Source: Methanobacteriota archaeon
Lineage (GTDB): Archaea; Thermoplasmatota; Poseidoniia; Poseidoniales; Thalassarchaeaceae
Assembly: GCA_002728565.1 (NCBI GenBank)
Contig: PBUX01000064.1
Span: 1-28,418 of the forward strand
DNA: 28,418 nucleotides
Direction of reading: 5' to 3'
Part shown: piece by piece, positions 1 through 7,336 of the stretch
Numbering within the stretch: the first letter of the stretch is position 1
How the letters are laid out: every line of letters begins with the position of its first letter
The notes under the pieces: generated by a model
What the model was told of the DNA's origin: nothing
The model's database searches: none
The model's input: the letters and a program-made list of their open reading frames with translations, nothing else
Made by a program: the position numbers and the translations under genes

Positions 1-225
1 ACCCAACTGAGCCACAGTCGGTGGGACGATTACCGAGAACATGACCTCACTGTAGGGGCCCACGACACTATCATCGAAGAGGAAAGCCGTGACAGAGAGC
101 ACGCTCCGTTGATGGCGCACCTCTATAGGCTCAAGGTGTTGGGGCAAGAGTGCTCGGGCGTCTGCTGTCGCCATCTCAAAGAAGGCGCTGACCCCTGTAT
201 GGAAGTGATAGCTCCCTAAGGACAT
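1..225 (-). CDS. Acetoacetate-decarboxylase-like protein, N-terminal part (tentative)
   Basis: This reading frame runs off the left edge, and only the first 75 codons are present. It begins MSLGSYHFHTGVSAFFEMAT and continues through a stretch with ALLPQHLEPIEVRHQRSVLS and then SEVMFSVIVPP. The pattern 'LLP..LEP' followed by alternating beta strands resembles the N-terminus of acetoacetate-decarboxylase-fold proteins, but the catalytic lysine region lies outside the window, so the call is tentative. The ATG lies inside the 3' end of the upstream alpha-oxoamine synthase gene (overlap 216-225), which suggests translational coupling and a shared transcript. Members of this fold act on beta-keto acids or bind similar acyl compounds. 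That would suit a partner of a ketone-forming synthase, but this is inference. Confidence 0.5.
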   Translation of the reverse strand, partial: MSLGSYHFHTGVSAFFEMATADARALLPQHLEPIEVRHQRSVLSVTAFLFDDSVVGPYSEVMFSVIVPPTVAQLG

Positions 226-1568
226 ATGCCGAACCTCTGCATGACGCGCACGATCGCGGCTGCGCCCTCTTCAAGTTCCTCCATCGTATGAGCTGCTGAG
301 ATGGACATTCGGAACCGTGATTTATGCTTGCCAACTGCAGGATAGATGACCGGGTTGATGTACACCCCTTCCCGGAATAACTCTTCGCCCATTGCCAGTA
401 CGCGCGCATCGTCGCGGACCATAATGGGAATTACTTGTGAGGTAGAGTCACCGATTGGGACTTTGGCGTCACCTAGCAATTTCTGCATATAAGCAACGTT
501 TTCCCAGAGTTTCGTTCGGAGCTCTGGTTCGTTGCTTGCGATCTCTAGAGCCTTTCTTAGTCCAGCCACCACGACTGGGGATAGAGCGCAAGAGAAGAAA
601 CGTGATCTTGAGAAACCGCGGAGATAATTAATGAGTTTCAAAGAGCCTGCGGTGTAGCCGCCCTGACCGCCAAGACTTTTAGAAAAGGTACCAAGGTGGA
701 TGTCCACCTCGTCATCTAACCCCATGTCTTCGACTACACCCTTTCCTGTAGCACCGTATACGAAGGCTGAGTGTGCTTCGTCGATCATGATCCGAGCCCC
801 GCGGGCACGGCACACTTCGACTATATCAGCTAGCGCTGTAACGTCACCGTCCATGGAGTACACACCTTCTACGATGACCAGCTTCTTTCCGTCGAAGCCT
901 TTCAATTTGCGATCGAGGTCGTCTGCCTGATTGTGTCTAAAGAACCGGGACTTGGCTTTCGATAGAATCATACCGTCGACGATGCTGGCATGGGCATATT
1001 GATCGGCTACAATCAAGTCACCAGAACGCATCAGTCCTGCGATCGTCCCGACATTGGCGCTGTAGCCCGTAGGGAAGATAAGCGCAGCTTCTTTCCCCTT
1101 AAACGCAGCCACTTCTGCGGAGAACTGCTCATGCAGGTGTGTCGTACCACTTAAAATCGGTGATCCTGAAGACCCGCCCCCGTAGATTTCAGCAGCTTCC
1201 TTGATTGCTTCCTTAACCTCTGGCCTATATGAGAGTCCCAGATAGTTGTACGAGGCAAAATTGACGAGTCCACGTCGTATCTCACCTGTTTTGGTGTCCT
1301 CAACGTCGACTCGAGTTGATGGAGCTGAGCGAAGTGGCAGCTCGTAGAGGTAATAGCCTGCAGGATGAACTTGCTCCCACCAGTCATCGAATGGTCCTAG
1401 CAAAGCGAATGCATCAGTCCCGGCACCGAAATAGAAGTTCGTGTAGTCGTACTCCATTGCAGCCGGGATAGTTGGTAGGCTATCTGGGTCGACTGAAATC
1501 CTATTTGTTTCCGGCCTAGATCTTACGCCAGCTTCAACCTCGGAGACTCCGTCTTTTGGCTTGGTCAT
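216..1568 (-). CDS. Alpha-oxoamine synthase family PLP enzyme (KBL/AONS/serine palmitoyltransferase-like)
   Basis: Enzymes of this family condense an amino acid with an acyl-CoA (or acyl-ACP), with decarboxylation, to give an alpha-amino ketone. From the ATG at 1568 the protein has 450 residues. The fold-type I signature is complete: NFASYNYLGL near residue 105, the PLP-stacking His in QYAHASI (about H193), the Asp of MIDEAHS (about D263) and the Schiff-base Lys in GTFSKSLGGQGG (about K297). About 75 residues precede the usual core and include YYLYELPL, as in serine-palmitoyltransferase-like bacterial enzymes rather than the short BioF or Kbl. A TTG at 1667 would add 33 residues; neither start has a strong ribosome site. 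The gene lies 45 bases or more downstream of a zinc alcohol dehydrogenase and overlaps the next gene by 10 bases. The substrate cannot be read from sequence; sphingoid-base-like, CqsA-like and biotin-like products are all possible. Confidence 0.85.
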   Translation of the reverse strand: MTKPKDGVSEVEAGVRSRPETNRISVDPDSLPTIPAAMEYDYTNFYFGAGTDAFALLGPFDDWWEQVHPAGYYLYELPLRSAPSTRVDVEDTKTGEIRRGLVNFASYNYLGLSYRPEVKEAIKEAAEIYGGGSSGSPILSGTTHLHEQFSAEVAAFKGKEAALIFPTGYSANVGTIAGLMRSGDLIVADQYAHASIVDGMILSKAKSRFFRHNQADDLDRKLKGFDGKKLVIVEGVYSMDGDVTALADIVEVCRARGARIMIDEAHSAFVYGATGKGVVEDMGLDDEVDIHLGTFSKSLGGQGGYTAGSLKLINYLRGFSRSRFFSCALSPVVVAGLRKALEIASNEPELRTKLWENVAYMQKLLGDAKVPIGDSTSQVIPIMVRDDARVLAMGEELFREGVYINPVIYPAVGKHKSRFRMSISAAHTMEELEEGAAAIVRVMQRFGICP

Positions 1569-1712
1569 AATTTTCTTAGCAGACTGCCTTCTATAGGAGG
1601 TAGGGTACTGTGGGTCAGCTTCGTCCAGCTGGTATCCCAATCTCCGCAAATAACCCCAGGGTATCAAGGAGATTAATACTCTCTTGCTCTCGGGAATTAG
1701 CTTTTCGAATCA

Positions 1713-2780
1713 TTAAGTAGGATTCCCAGGTGGTTCTGGCTCTAGTATAACGCGACCGACTAAGTTTCCTTCAGCGAGATCGTAAAGAGTTTGTTGTGCT
1801 TGGTCGAGCGACCGAGTTTCGATGGGGATGGGGTCTATACGTCCTGCTTTAGCCAGTTCCATCAACTCACCCATTTCACTGAGGCTACCTAAATCAGATC
1901 CGCGTATCGTTACGTCTTTAAGTGGTAGGAGTGGGAGTGATACTTGTAGGGCTCCACCGAAGAGGCCCACAATGATGAGGGCTCCACTTTTTGCGAGACT
2001 TCTCATGCCGAGATTTGCAGATGCCTCGGATCCTACACAGTCAACAACTGCACAAGCTCCGCCACCACTGATTTTCTTGATGAGCCTATGAGCATTCTTG
2101 TCGTTTGCGTCGAGTGTGTGGTTTGCTCCTGCTTGTTCTGCAGCGTCCCGAGCTTCTTCCCGGATGTCTACTACGATGACTTCATAATCTGTTGTTGCCT
2201 TCAAGATCATTAACGCTGAAAGACCAACACCTCCAGCTCCGATGATCACGATGTGAGATCCATGATGTCCGATTGCTTTCTTCACTGCGCTAAAAGCAGT
2301 GAGGCCTGAGCATGCATACGTGCATGCAAGTTTCGGATTGAGATTGCCGAAATCGAATAGGTATTTCGGGTGGGGCACGAGGACGTGATCGCTATAACCC
2401 CCGTCTACAAAGGTCCCGAGAGCCTGCGGCCTAAGACAAAGGTGTTCCGCTTCACGATCACAGATATTGCAGGCTCCACACCCAATCCACGGAAACACCA
2501 CAAACCGCTCCCCGATCAGAGTATCCTGCACTTCAGGCCCAACTCGGACGACTTCAGCAGAAATCTCATGACCTAAGGTGAAGGGTAAGTCCCGTCCACT
2601 TCTAGCATCCAGTTTCCGCTCATTTCCAAGGTCGTACTCACCCTCCCAAAGGTGTACGTCACTGTGACACGCACCACATGCTAGGACACGGACTAGGACC
2701 TCCGTCCCTTCCGGAGAAGGTTCGGGATGTTCAATGAATTCAAGATGTTTTCCGTACTCACGGAACTGGTAGCTCTTCAT
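1713..2780 (-). CDS. Zinc-dependent alcohol dehydrogenase (MDR superfamily)
   Basis: This 355-residue medium-chain dehydrogenase interconverts an alcohol and an aldehyde or ketone with a nicotinamide cofactor. Catalytic-zinc ligands are visible as C38 in ACGACHSD, H71-E72 in LGHEIS and C157 in YACSGLTAF. The structural zinc lobe has four cysteines in GCGACNICDREAEHLC (C101, C104, C107, C115). The Rossmann motif GAGGVG is at 181-186, and an acidic residue ends the second strand (VIVVD, D205), which favours NAD(H) over NADP(H). The insert WEGEYDLGNERKLDARSG before the GHE motif occurs in a subset of bacterial ADHs. It is the first gene of the leftward unit ahead of the alpha-oxoamine synthase, so it may reduce that enzyme's keto product, although such reductions are more often done by SDR enzymes. 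The substrate is unknown. Confidence 0.88.
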   Translation of the reverse strand: MKSYQFREYGKHLEFIEHPEPSPEGTEVLVRVLACGACHSDVHLWEGEYDLGNERKLDARSGRDLPFTLGHEISAEVVRVGPEVQDTLIGERFVVFPWIGCGACNICDREAEHLCLRPQALGTFVDGGYSDHVLVPHPKYLFDFGNLNPKLACTYACSGLTAFSAVKKAIGHHGSHIVIIGAGGVGLSALMILKATTDYEVIVVDIREEARDAAEQAGANHTLDANDKNAHRLIKKISGGGACAVVDCVGSEASANLGMRSLAKSGALIIVGLFGGALQVSLPLLPLKDVTIRGSDLGSLSEMGELMELAKAGRIDPIPIETRSLDQAQQTLYDLAEGNLVGRVILEPEPPGNPT

Positions 2781-2888
2781 AGACTCTAATCATGTTCTGG
2801 ACTGCACAGCATACACGTCTTCGTTAAGTTGGTCACCCCAGATAGAGGGTCCGGTACGTGCCACAATAGCCCAATGATAGAGGAATCC
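2781..2888. promoter_or_regulatory. Divergent intergenic region between the MDR dehydrogenase and the DUF6526 gene
   Basis: This 108-base gap separates the start of the leftward dehydrogenase from the rightward DUF6526 gene and must hold promoters for both. I could not pick a convincing -35/-10 pair by eye, and saw no clear operator palindrome. In-frame TTG (2829) and ATG (2874) codons for the rightward gene fall inside it but are less likely starts than ATG 2889. Confidence 0.35.
2879..2884 (+). promoter_or_regulatory. Ribosome binding site deciding the DUF6526 start
   Basis: AGAGGA lies with its GAGG core five bases ahead of ATG 2889. This favours that ATG over the in-frame TTG at 2829 and ATG at 2874. 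Confidence 0.6.
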
Positions 2889-3326
2889 ATGAGTCAATCA
2901 GGCCAGAACTTTAAGAACCACGCTAAGATGGTCCCTGCATACCATTATTTGATGACACCTATGCTCGTACTTCCTTGTCTCTACTTTGGATATGGGGTCG
3001 TGATTGATTTTTCCTTTGCTAGTCTAGCGGCCTTCATTTTCTCAGTAGGCGTTGTTATTGCAGGTTTTTTCGCCCGTTGGTTTGCATTAGGTGTTCAGGA
3101 TAGAGTTATCCGGCTCGAGGAGCAGTTACGTATGGAGAGGCTTCTCCCTGAGGAACTCAGGCAGAGGATTCCTGAGGTGACAACAGAGCAAATGATTGCG
3201 CTGCGTTTTGCTTCTGACGAGGAACTTCCTGGTCTGGTGAGTAAAGCACTATCAGAAGGAATCTCGGACCGTAAGACGCTCAAGCAAGCCATCAACAATT
3301 GGCGAGCGGACCATCAGCGTATCTAG
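2889..3326 (+). CDS. DUF6526 family membrane protein
   Basis: The 145-residue protein starts MSQSGQNFKNHAKMVPAYHY. The opening NxKNHAKxVPxxH, two membrane segments (around residues 20-40 and 45-68), the phrase FALGVQDRVIRLEEQLRMER and the end LKQAINNWRADHQRI are the hallmarks I associate with DUF6526. After the second helix comes an amphipathic, probably cytoplasmic region with RFASDEELPGLVSKAL. The family has no established function. Its stop codon is shared with the convergent SDR gene: CTAG at 3323-3326 reads as TAG on both strands. The gene stands alone on this strand, so context gives no functional hint. Confidence 0.85.
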   Translation: MSQSGQNFKNHAKMVPAYHYLMTPMLVLPCLYFGYGVVIDFSFASLAAFIFSVGVVIAGFFARWFALGVQDRVIRLEEQLRMERLLPEELRQRIPEVTTEQMIALRFASDEELPGLVSKALSEGISDRKTLKQAINNWRADHQRI

Positions 3327-3943
3327 GAAATACGATCAGGCTTAGCTGCTTCCGCCTGAACTACTTGGCCTGTTTGCAGGCCCTCTACAAGGTCAATGTA
3401 ATACTCGGCCAAATCCCGTGCCCAGATGCCTGGCATCGGATCAAGCCCGATCTGTACGCGACTTTCCGCAACCCAGCCTGGGCTCACCACATTAACCCGG
3501 TAATGGCCCTCCAAATCGATCGCAGCTCCCTTCACAAAGGCTTCGACTGCAGCGCCGACCATACTCACTGCCGTTGTTGCCAATGCGGGCTTCTGAGACA
3601 GTCCACCACTTGTGAGCGTGAACGATCCTCCGTCGGTTATCTGTCCGATCCCACATCGTACTAGGTTCACCTGACCCATTAACTTGTTCTCAATGCTCTG
3701 TGCAAAATCGTCATCAGAAAGCTCTTCTAGAGGGCCGAACTGTGCCACACCTGCGGTGCACACAACCGCATCCAGCTTTCCGGCTTTTTGATACATTGCT
3801 TTGAGTGAGGCTATGTCTGACAAGTCTACCGTGAGCCCTTCGCCCGAGTGTGTTACCTCAACGATGTCTTGGCCGCGCTCGGAAAGAGCGTTCGCCACGG
3901 CCGAGCCGATAATGCCGGAGGACCCAACAACTAAGATTTTCAT
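3323..3943 (-). CDS. SDR-like short-chain dehydrogenase (short PRK07578-like form)
   Basis: The 206-residue product begins MKILVVGSSGIIG, a classical N-terminal Rossmann turn, followed by VDLSD, LDAVVCTAGVAQFGPL (the NNAG-equivalent strand) and TLTSGG (the usual catalytic-Ser strand). The YxxxK catalytic pair is absent: at the expected spacing after that Ser the sequence reads ATTAVSMVGAAVEAF. This small family of roughly 200 residues with QTGQV near the end is annotated as short chain dehydrogenase, but its chemistry is unclear. I chose ATG 3943 because GSSGIIG must sit at the N-terminus. An upstream ATG at 4009 would add 22 residues and run into menH. It is divergent from menH and convergent with the DUF6526 gene. 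Confidence 0.8.
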   Translation of the reverse strand: MKILVVGSSGIIGSAVANALSERGQDIVEVTHSGEGLTVDLSDIASLKAMYQKAGKLDAVVCTAGVAQFGPLEELSDDDFAQSIENKLMGQVNLVRCGIGQITDGGSFTLTSGGLSQKPALATTAVSMVGAAVEAFVKGAAIDLEGHYRVNVVSPGWVAESRVQIGLDPMPGIWARDLAEYYIDLVEGLQTGQVVQAEAAKPDRIS

Positions 3944-3981
3944 TCCAGCAAGCTTCTCTTGGGCTGAGAGGTCTGCAAGTA

Positions 3982-3988
3982 GGGAGGG
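3982..3988 (+). promoter_or_regulatory. Strong Shine-Dalgarno ahead of a non-ATG menH start
   Basis: GGGAGGG lies six bases before the CTG at 3995 and nine before ATT 3998. No ATG, GTG or TTG occurs in the menH frame between the in-frame stop at 3980-3982 and TTG 4058. The site therefore supports initiation at CTG (or ATT), upstream of the conserved HGFTGSS motif. Confidence 0.5.
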
Positions 3989-3994
3989 CCTGAA

Positions 3995-4753
3995 CTGATT
4001 CGCCACCATCCAGTTCTACTCCACGGCTTCACTGGGTCATCTGATTCATGGGGGCAGTTGATCTTAGATGGGCTTGCGTCTGTAGGTTGCTCACCTGTCC
4101 TGTGTGACCTGCCGGGTCACGGGAGTCATTCCACTGATCTAGATCCTAGGCATTTCTCTCTTGAAGCAACGCTCACTCAGGTTGAGCACGCTGGAGTTTG
4201 GCCCACAGACTTAATCGGGTATTCGATGGGGGGACGGGTTGCTCTCCACTTTGCGGCTACTTACCCGACAAAGGTGCGTCGTCTAATCCTAGAATCGGCT
4301 TCTCCAGGACTTGCTACAGAAGGTGAGAGGTTGGAGCGGCAAGTGAATGATGAGGAACTAGCGCGCAAAATAGAATTGCACGGTGTCGAGGATTTCCTTA
4401 GACACTGGGAAGGCCTCCCACTTTTTGAGAGCCAACTTCAGCTTCCTGGTCCTGTGCGTAACGAACGCCATGCTCAGCGACTACGCAATACCAAGGCTGG
4501 TTTGGCTTCTGCACTTAGAGGTTTAGGGACTGGGGTGTTGCCGTCTCTTTGGGATGTCTTACCCAATATCCAAACCCGGACACTTATCATCGCGGGAGAG
4601 CTTGATGCCAAGTTTGTAGAGATCGGAAAGGAAATGGCTGCTATGCTCCCACAGGCTGAGTTGCACATCGTTTCTGGTGCGGGTCACACCGTGCATTTGG
4701 AACGGCCTCAACTGTGGGTGGAAGCCGTTGATGAATTCATATCTTCAACTTGA
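3995..4753 (+). CDS. menH: 2-succinyl-6-hydroxy-2,4-cyclohexadiene-1-carboxylate synthase (MenH)
   Basis: MenH eliminates pyruvate from the MenD product (SEPHCHC) to give SHCHC in menaquinone synthesis, in the cytoplasm. From CTG 3995 the protein has 252 residues, normal for the family. The frame reads IRHHPVLLHGFTGSSDSW, then CDLPGHGSHS, the nucleophile elbow LIGYSMGGRVAL (about S77), LILESASPGL, a lid with LFESQLQLPG, GLGTGVLPSLW, then AGELDAKF with the catalytic Asp and GAGHTVHLE with the catalytic His. GTG.(L/Q)PSLW and the LILES.SPGL phrase are typical of MenH rather than of other alpha/beta hydrolases. A start at TTG 4058 would delete HGFTGSS, which helps form the oxyanion hole, so the true start must lie upstream. 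The gene sits about 15 kb from the other men genes and stands alone, divergent from an SDR gene. Confidence 0.85.
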   Translation: MIRHHPVLLHGFTGSSDSWGQLILDGLASVGCSPVLCDLPGHGSHSTDLDPRHFSLEATLTQVEHAGVWPTDLIGYSMGGRVALHFAATYPTKVRRLILESASPGLATEGERLERQVNDEELARKIELHGVEDFLRHWEGLPLFESQLQLPGPVRNERHAQRLRNTKAGLASALRGLGTGVLPSLWDVLPNIQTRTLIIAGELDAKFVEIGKEMAAMLPQAELHIVSGAGHTVHLERPQLWVEAVDEFISST

Positions 4754-4776
4754 GTCACACTCCGGTTCCACCCCCG

Positions 4777-5208
4777 TCAAGATCTTCCTATTCCTATCAC
4801 ACTCAGGTGCACTGTGCGTTTACGGGGGCGGGTGTCGAAGTCGATGAGCACGATCTGTTGCCAAGTTCCCAGTGGGACAAGCCCGTCTACAATCGGAAGC
4901 GCTAGAGAAGGTCCCACGGTAGAGGCGCGCACATGACTATGGCCGTTATCGTCGTGCCACGTCTCCTCATGCTTATAGTAAGCATCGTGAGGTGCTAGAC
5001 GCTCCATCGCATTGCGAATGTCATGTTTGACTAGCCCGGGCTCGAATTCAAGTGTGGACAATGCCGCGGTCGAGCCGTGCACCAAGAGTGCAGCCTGCCC
5101 GGTATTGATCCCAGAGTCAGCTACCGTCTCCTGAACATTGGCTGTCAGGTCGATGATGTGGCTATCACCATCGGTTTCACACGAGATCGTGTTGTGTTCA
5201 GCTATCAT
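4777..5208 (-). CDS. YjbQ/UPF0047 family protein (secondary thiamine-phosphate synthase-like)
   Basis: From ATG 5208 the protein has 143 residues, the usual YjbQ length. It is preceded by AAGGGA about ten bases upstream. An earlier ATG at 5304 would add an unconserved 32-residue tail. Family signatures are INTGQAALLVHGSTAALSTL near residue 35, where most members read GLV.VF..HTTA; HDAYYKHEETWHDDNGHSHV near 74-93 with several potential metal-binding histidines; and LGTWQQIVLIDFDTRPRKR near 113-131. Members form compact oligomers, and some weakly complement loss of thiamine-phosphate synthase, but the physiological role is unsettled. The gene is convergent with menH and divergent from the MFS gene, with no thiamine gene nearby. 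Confidence 0.85.
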   Translation of the reverse strand: MIAEHNTISCETDGDSHIIDLTANVQETVADSGINTGQAALLVHGSTAALSTLEFEPGLVKHDIRNAMERLAPHDAYYKHEETWHDDNGHSHVRASTVGPSLALPIVDGLVPLGTWQQIVLIDFDTRPRKRTVHLSVIGIGRS

Positions 5209-5429
5209 CGGTTCTGTTCCCTTAGCTAGTGACCAATCAAGGTGAAGCAGGAAAGGGCTTCCTGGGTTCATTGCCCTTGAGAGGTGGTGGGGCGCTCTCG
5301 TCAAAATCCAGGTCCGGTCTCCATGCTTAATCCTATTTAGCAGGACACAATTCTACACTGACCTTAGAAGACTATGAGCACAAGCGGACTTGGTTCTTCC
5401 ATGCTGTACGTGGTTATGTTTCGCGTCTT
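5209..5429. promoter_or_regulatory. Divergent intergenic region, yjbQ-like gene / MFS exporter
   Basis: This 221-base gap holds the promoters of the two divergent genes. The leftward gene has AAGGGA close to its start at 5208. On the rightward side I see no good Shine-Dalgarno and only weak promoter-like elements (TTGGTT near 5391 with TTATGT 18 bases on). No regulator gene is adjacent, and I see no clear palindrome. Confidence 0.3.
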
Positions 5430-7163
5430 ATGTCCATAACTAGCACGAATGATGTAGCTGCACCGGTCTCAGGACGAGATCGGATGATTATCTATATCTC
5501 AATTCTGCTTGCACTCTTTCTTGCTGCATTAGACCAAACGATCGTAGCAACTGCTCTCCCTAGTATGATTGAGGATTTGGCCGGGGTTGAGCGTTATGCC
5601 TGGGTTGCCACTTCATATCTTCTGGCTTCCACATCCTTGGCTCTAGTATACGGCAAGTTCGCCGACACATACTCCAGGAAGATTGTGACACTTTGCGCGA
5701 TCGCCCTTTTCCTCGTTGGCTCGATGCTCTGCGGACTCGCAGGGGAATTTGGGGATCTTCCCGTGATTGGTGATGGGATGTCTCAACTTGTGCTTTTCAG
5801 GGGCATCCAGGGTGCAGGTGGGGGTGGGATCTTTGCGATGACTTTTACTGTGATAGCTGATTTGTTTACCCCTGCGGAGAGAGGAAAATATCAAGGGTTT
5901 GTAGGCGCGGTATTTGGAATTGCCTCGGTGTTAGGGCCGCTAATCGGTGGACTACTGACAGACCATGCAGGTGGACTGATTCCAGGAATAGAAGGTTGGC
6001 GCTGGGTTTTCTATGTGAACGTACCCGTTGGAGGCCTGGTGCTGTGGGTCATTATCCGTCGCATGCCTAGACTTGATCCACCGAAGGGTGCGATCAAGCC
6101 TGACCTAATTGGGGCTGCCTTGTTACTGGGCGGTCTAATACCAGCAACGCTCGCACTGCAACTCGATAAGCGAAGCTATCCTTGGCTGCCTGGGCTGGAT
6201 GCAAATACGACTCTTTGGTCCTGGGAATCCTGGCTGACGATCTGTTTGATTGTTACTGGCTGCCTGCTGCTGGCTTCTTTTGTTCGACGTTCAAGTGTTG
6301 TTCCTGGTCCGATTCTCGAGATGCGACTTTTTGCCGACCCTGTGTTCCGAAGAGCGAATGCCTCGACCTTCTTTTTTGGGGCATCATTAATGTCTGTCTC
6401 ACTCTTCTTGCCCTTATTCCTGGTGAACGTTTTAGGAGTATCCGCAACAGAAGCAGGAGCTGCCCTGATTCCGTTCTCTCTGGGAATCGTCTTTTCTGCT
6501 ACGCTAGCAGGTCAGATTGTCAATCGTGTCGGGTATAGGCCTCAAATCGTTCTGGGATCTCTGGTTTTTATCTCGGCTACAATTTTGCTTGCTACGATGG
6601 GGCCTGAAGTCCCCTATAGTCGGGTCGCGATTTTTACGGTGATGTGTGGTCTGGGAGTGGGACCTGCGATGCCACTTTTTACCTTAGCGATCCAAAATGC
6701 AGCTGATGTTCGTTTCATTGGCCAGGTAACAAGCGCATCGCTTTTCTTTCGCCAAACTGGTGCCACTGTGGGTGCGGCACTCATGGGTACTCTGCTCGGC
6801 ACAACACTTTGGGTAGCCTTCTCCTCGATAGATATGCCGATAGAGGTGACTGATCGCGGCATCGTTGCGGAAGAGTTCATTTCGAATGGAGGAGCTGAGT
6901 TGCCGGACCTTGTGCGGGCGACGTACGAAAGTATTGCAGCCACTAAGCCAGTAGCTGAGGCGGCATTAATTATGGCGGAAGGAGAGCATGTTGCAGAGGA
7001 AGTTACTGAGGCGGTCAGAGCTGCATTCGCACTGGCTACTTCGCGGATTTATTGGCTAGCCACCATCATTACCGCTCTGGGTGGAATATTAGCGATTCGG
7101 ATACCCGAGCTACCGCTTCGTACGACACATGATCGTTCGGAGACAATGTCTTCGGACCTATAG
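5430..7163 (+). CDS. MFS multidrug exporter, DHA2 (14-TM, EmrB/QacA-like) family
   Basis: The 577-residue inner-membrane protein is probably a proton-driven exporter of small, often hydrophobic compounds. Family features are the first-helix motif LDQTIVATALPSM (about residues 34-46), motif A as GKFADTYSRK after helix 2, FRGIQGAGGGGIFAM (motif B region), FVGAVFGIASVLGPLIGG (motif C, typical of exporters) and WRWVFYVNVPVG, a strong DHA2 signature. About fourteen hydrophobic segments are visible. A 60-70 residue loop before the last helix (near residues 485-545) is rich in Glu and Ala. The first ATG fits the topology with a short cytoplasmic tail, although its ribosome site is weak. No membrane-fusion protein (EmrA-like) or TetR regulator adjoins it. 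The substrate is unknown. Confidence 0.9.
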   Translation: MSITSTNDVAAPVSGRDRMIIYISILLALFLAALDQTIVATALPSMIEDLAGVERYAWVATSYLLASTSLALVYGKFADTYSRKIVTLCAIALFLVGSMLCGLAGEFGDLPVIGDGMSQLVLFRGIQGAGGGGIFAMTFTVIADLFTPAERGKYQGFVGAVFGIASVLGPLIGGLLTDHAGGLIPGIEGWRWVFYVNVPVGGLVLWVIIRRMPRLDPPKGAIKPDLIGAALLLGGLIPATLALQLDKRSYPWLPGLDANTTLWSWESWLTICLIVTGCLLLASFVRRSSVVPGPILEMRLFADPVFRRANASTFFFGASLMSVSLFLPLFLVNVLGVSATEAGAALIPFSLGIVFSATLAGQIVNRVGYRPQIVLGSLVFISATILLATMGPEVPYSRVAIFTVMCGLGVGPAMPLFTLAIQNAADVRFIGQVTSASLFFRQTGATVGAALMGTLLGTTLWVAFSSIDMPIEVTDRGIVAEEFISNGGAELPDLVRATYESIAATKPVAEAALIMAEGEHVAEEVTEAVRAAFALATSRIYWLATIITALGGILAIRIPELPLRTTHDRSETMSSDL

Positions 7164-7336
7164 TGAGATGTCAGCCGAATGCTGTTGGATCTGGTGGTAA
7201 CGGGTCTTTCTAGATCTCTTTCGCGGTCCTAGAGATGAAGGCCAATACGTTGCCCAACCAGATATCGATCCTACGTTGATCTCACGAATACGTGGCCACT
7301 CGCCCAGTCGGTCAATCATCTTTTGGGAGAGAAGTG
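7164..7336. other. Gap between the MFS exporter and the reductive-dehalogenase homologue
   Basis: These 173 bases contain no convincing gene. A 6-bp inverted repeat (ATCTCT/AGAGAT around an 11-base loop, near 7215-7238) is too weak, and has no T-run, to be called a terminator. The last bases hold GGGAGA (7325-7330), the ribosome site of the next gene. A GTG at 7292 opens the same frame but adds 15 unconserved residues. Confidence 0.4.

Noticed and set aside
4058..4060. TTG 4058 as the menH start
   Set aside because: It would remove the conserved HGFTGSS motif that the upstream frame encodes perfectly.
7215..7238. Inverted repeat ATCTCT/AGAGAT after the MFS gene
   Set aside because: Only six base pairs with an 11-base loop and no T-run; too weak for a terminator and not clearly an operator.
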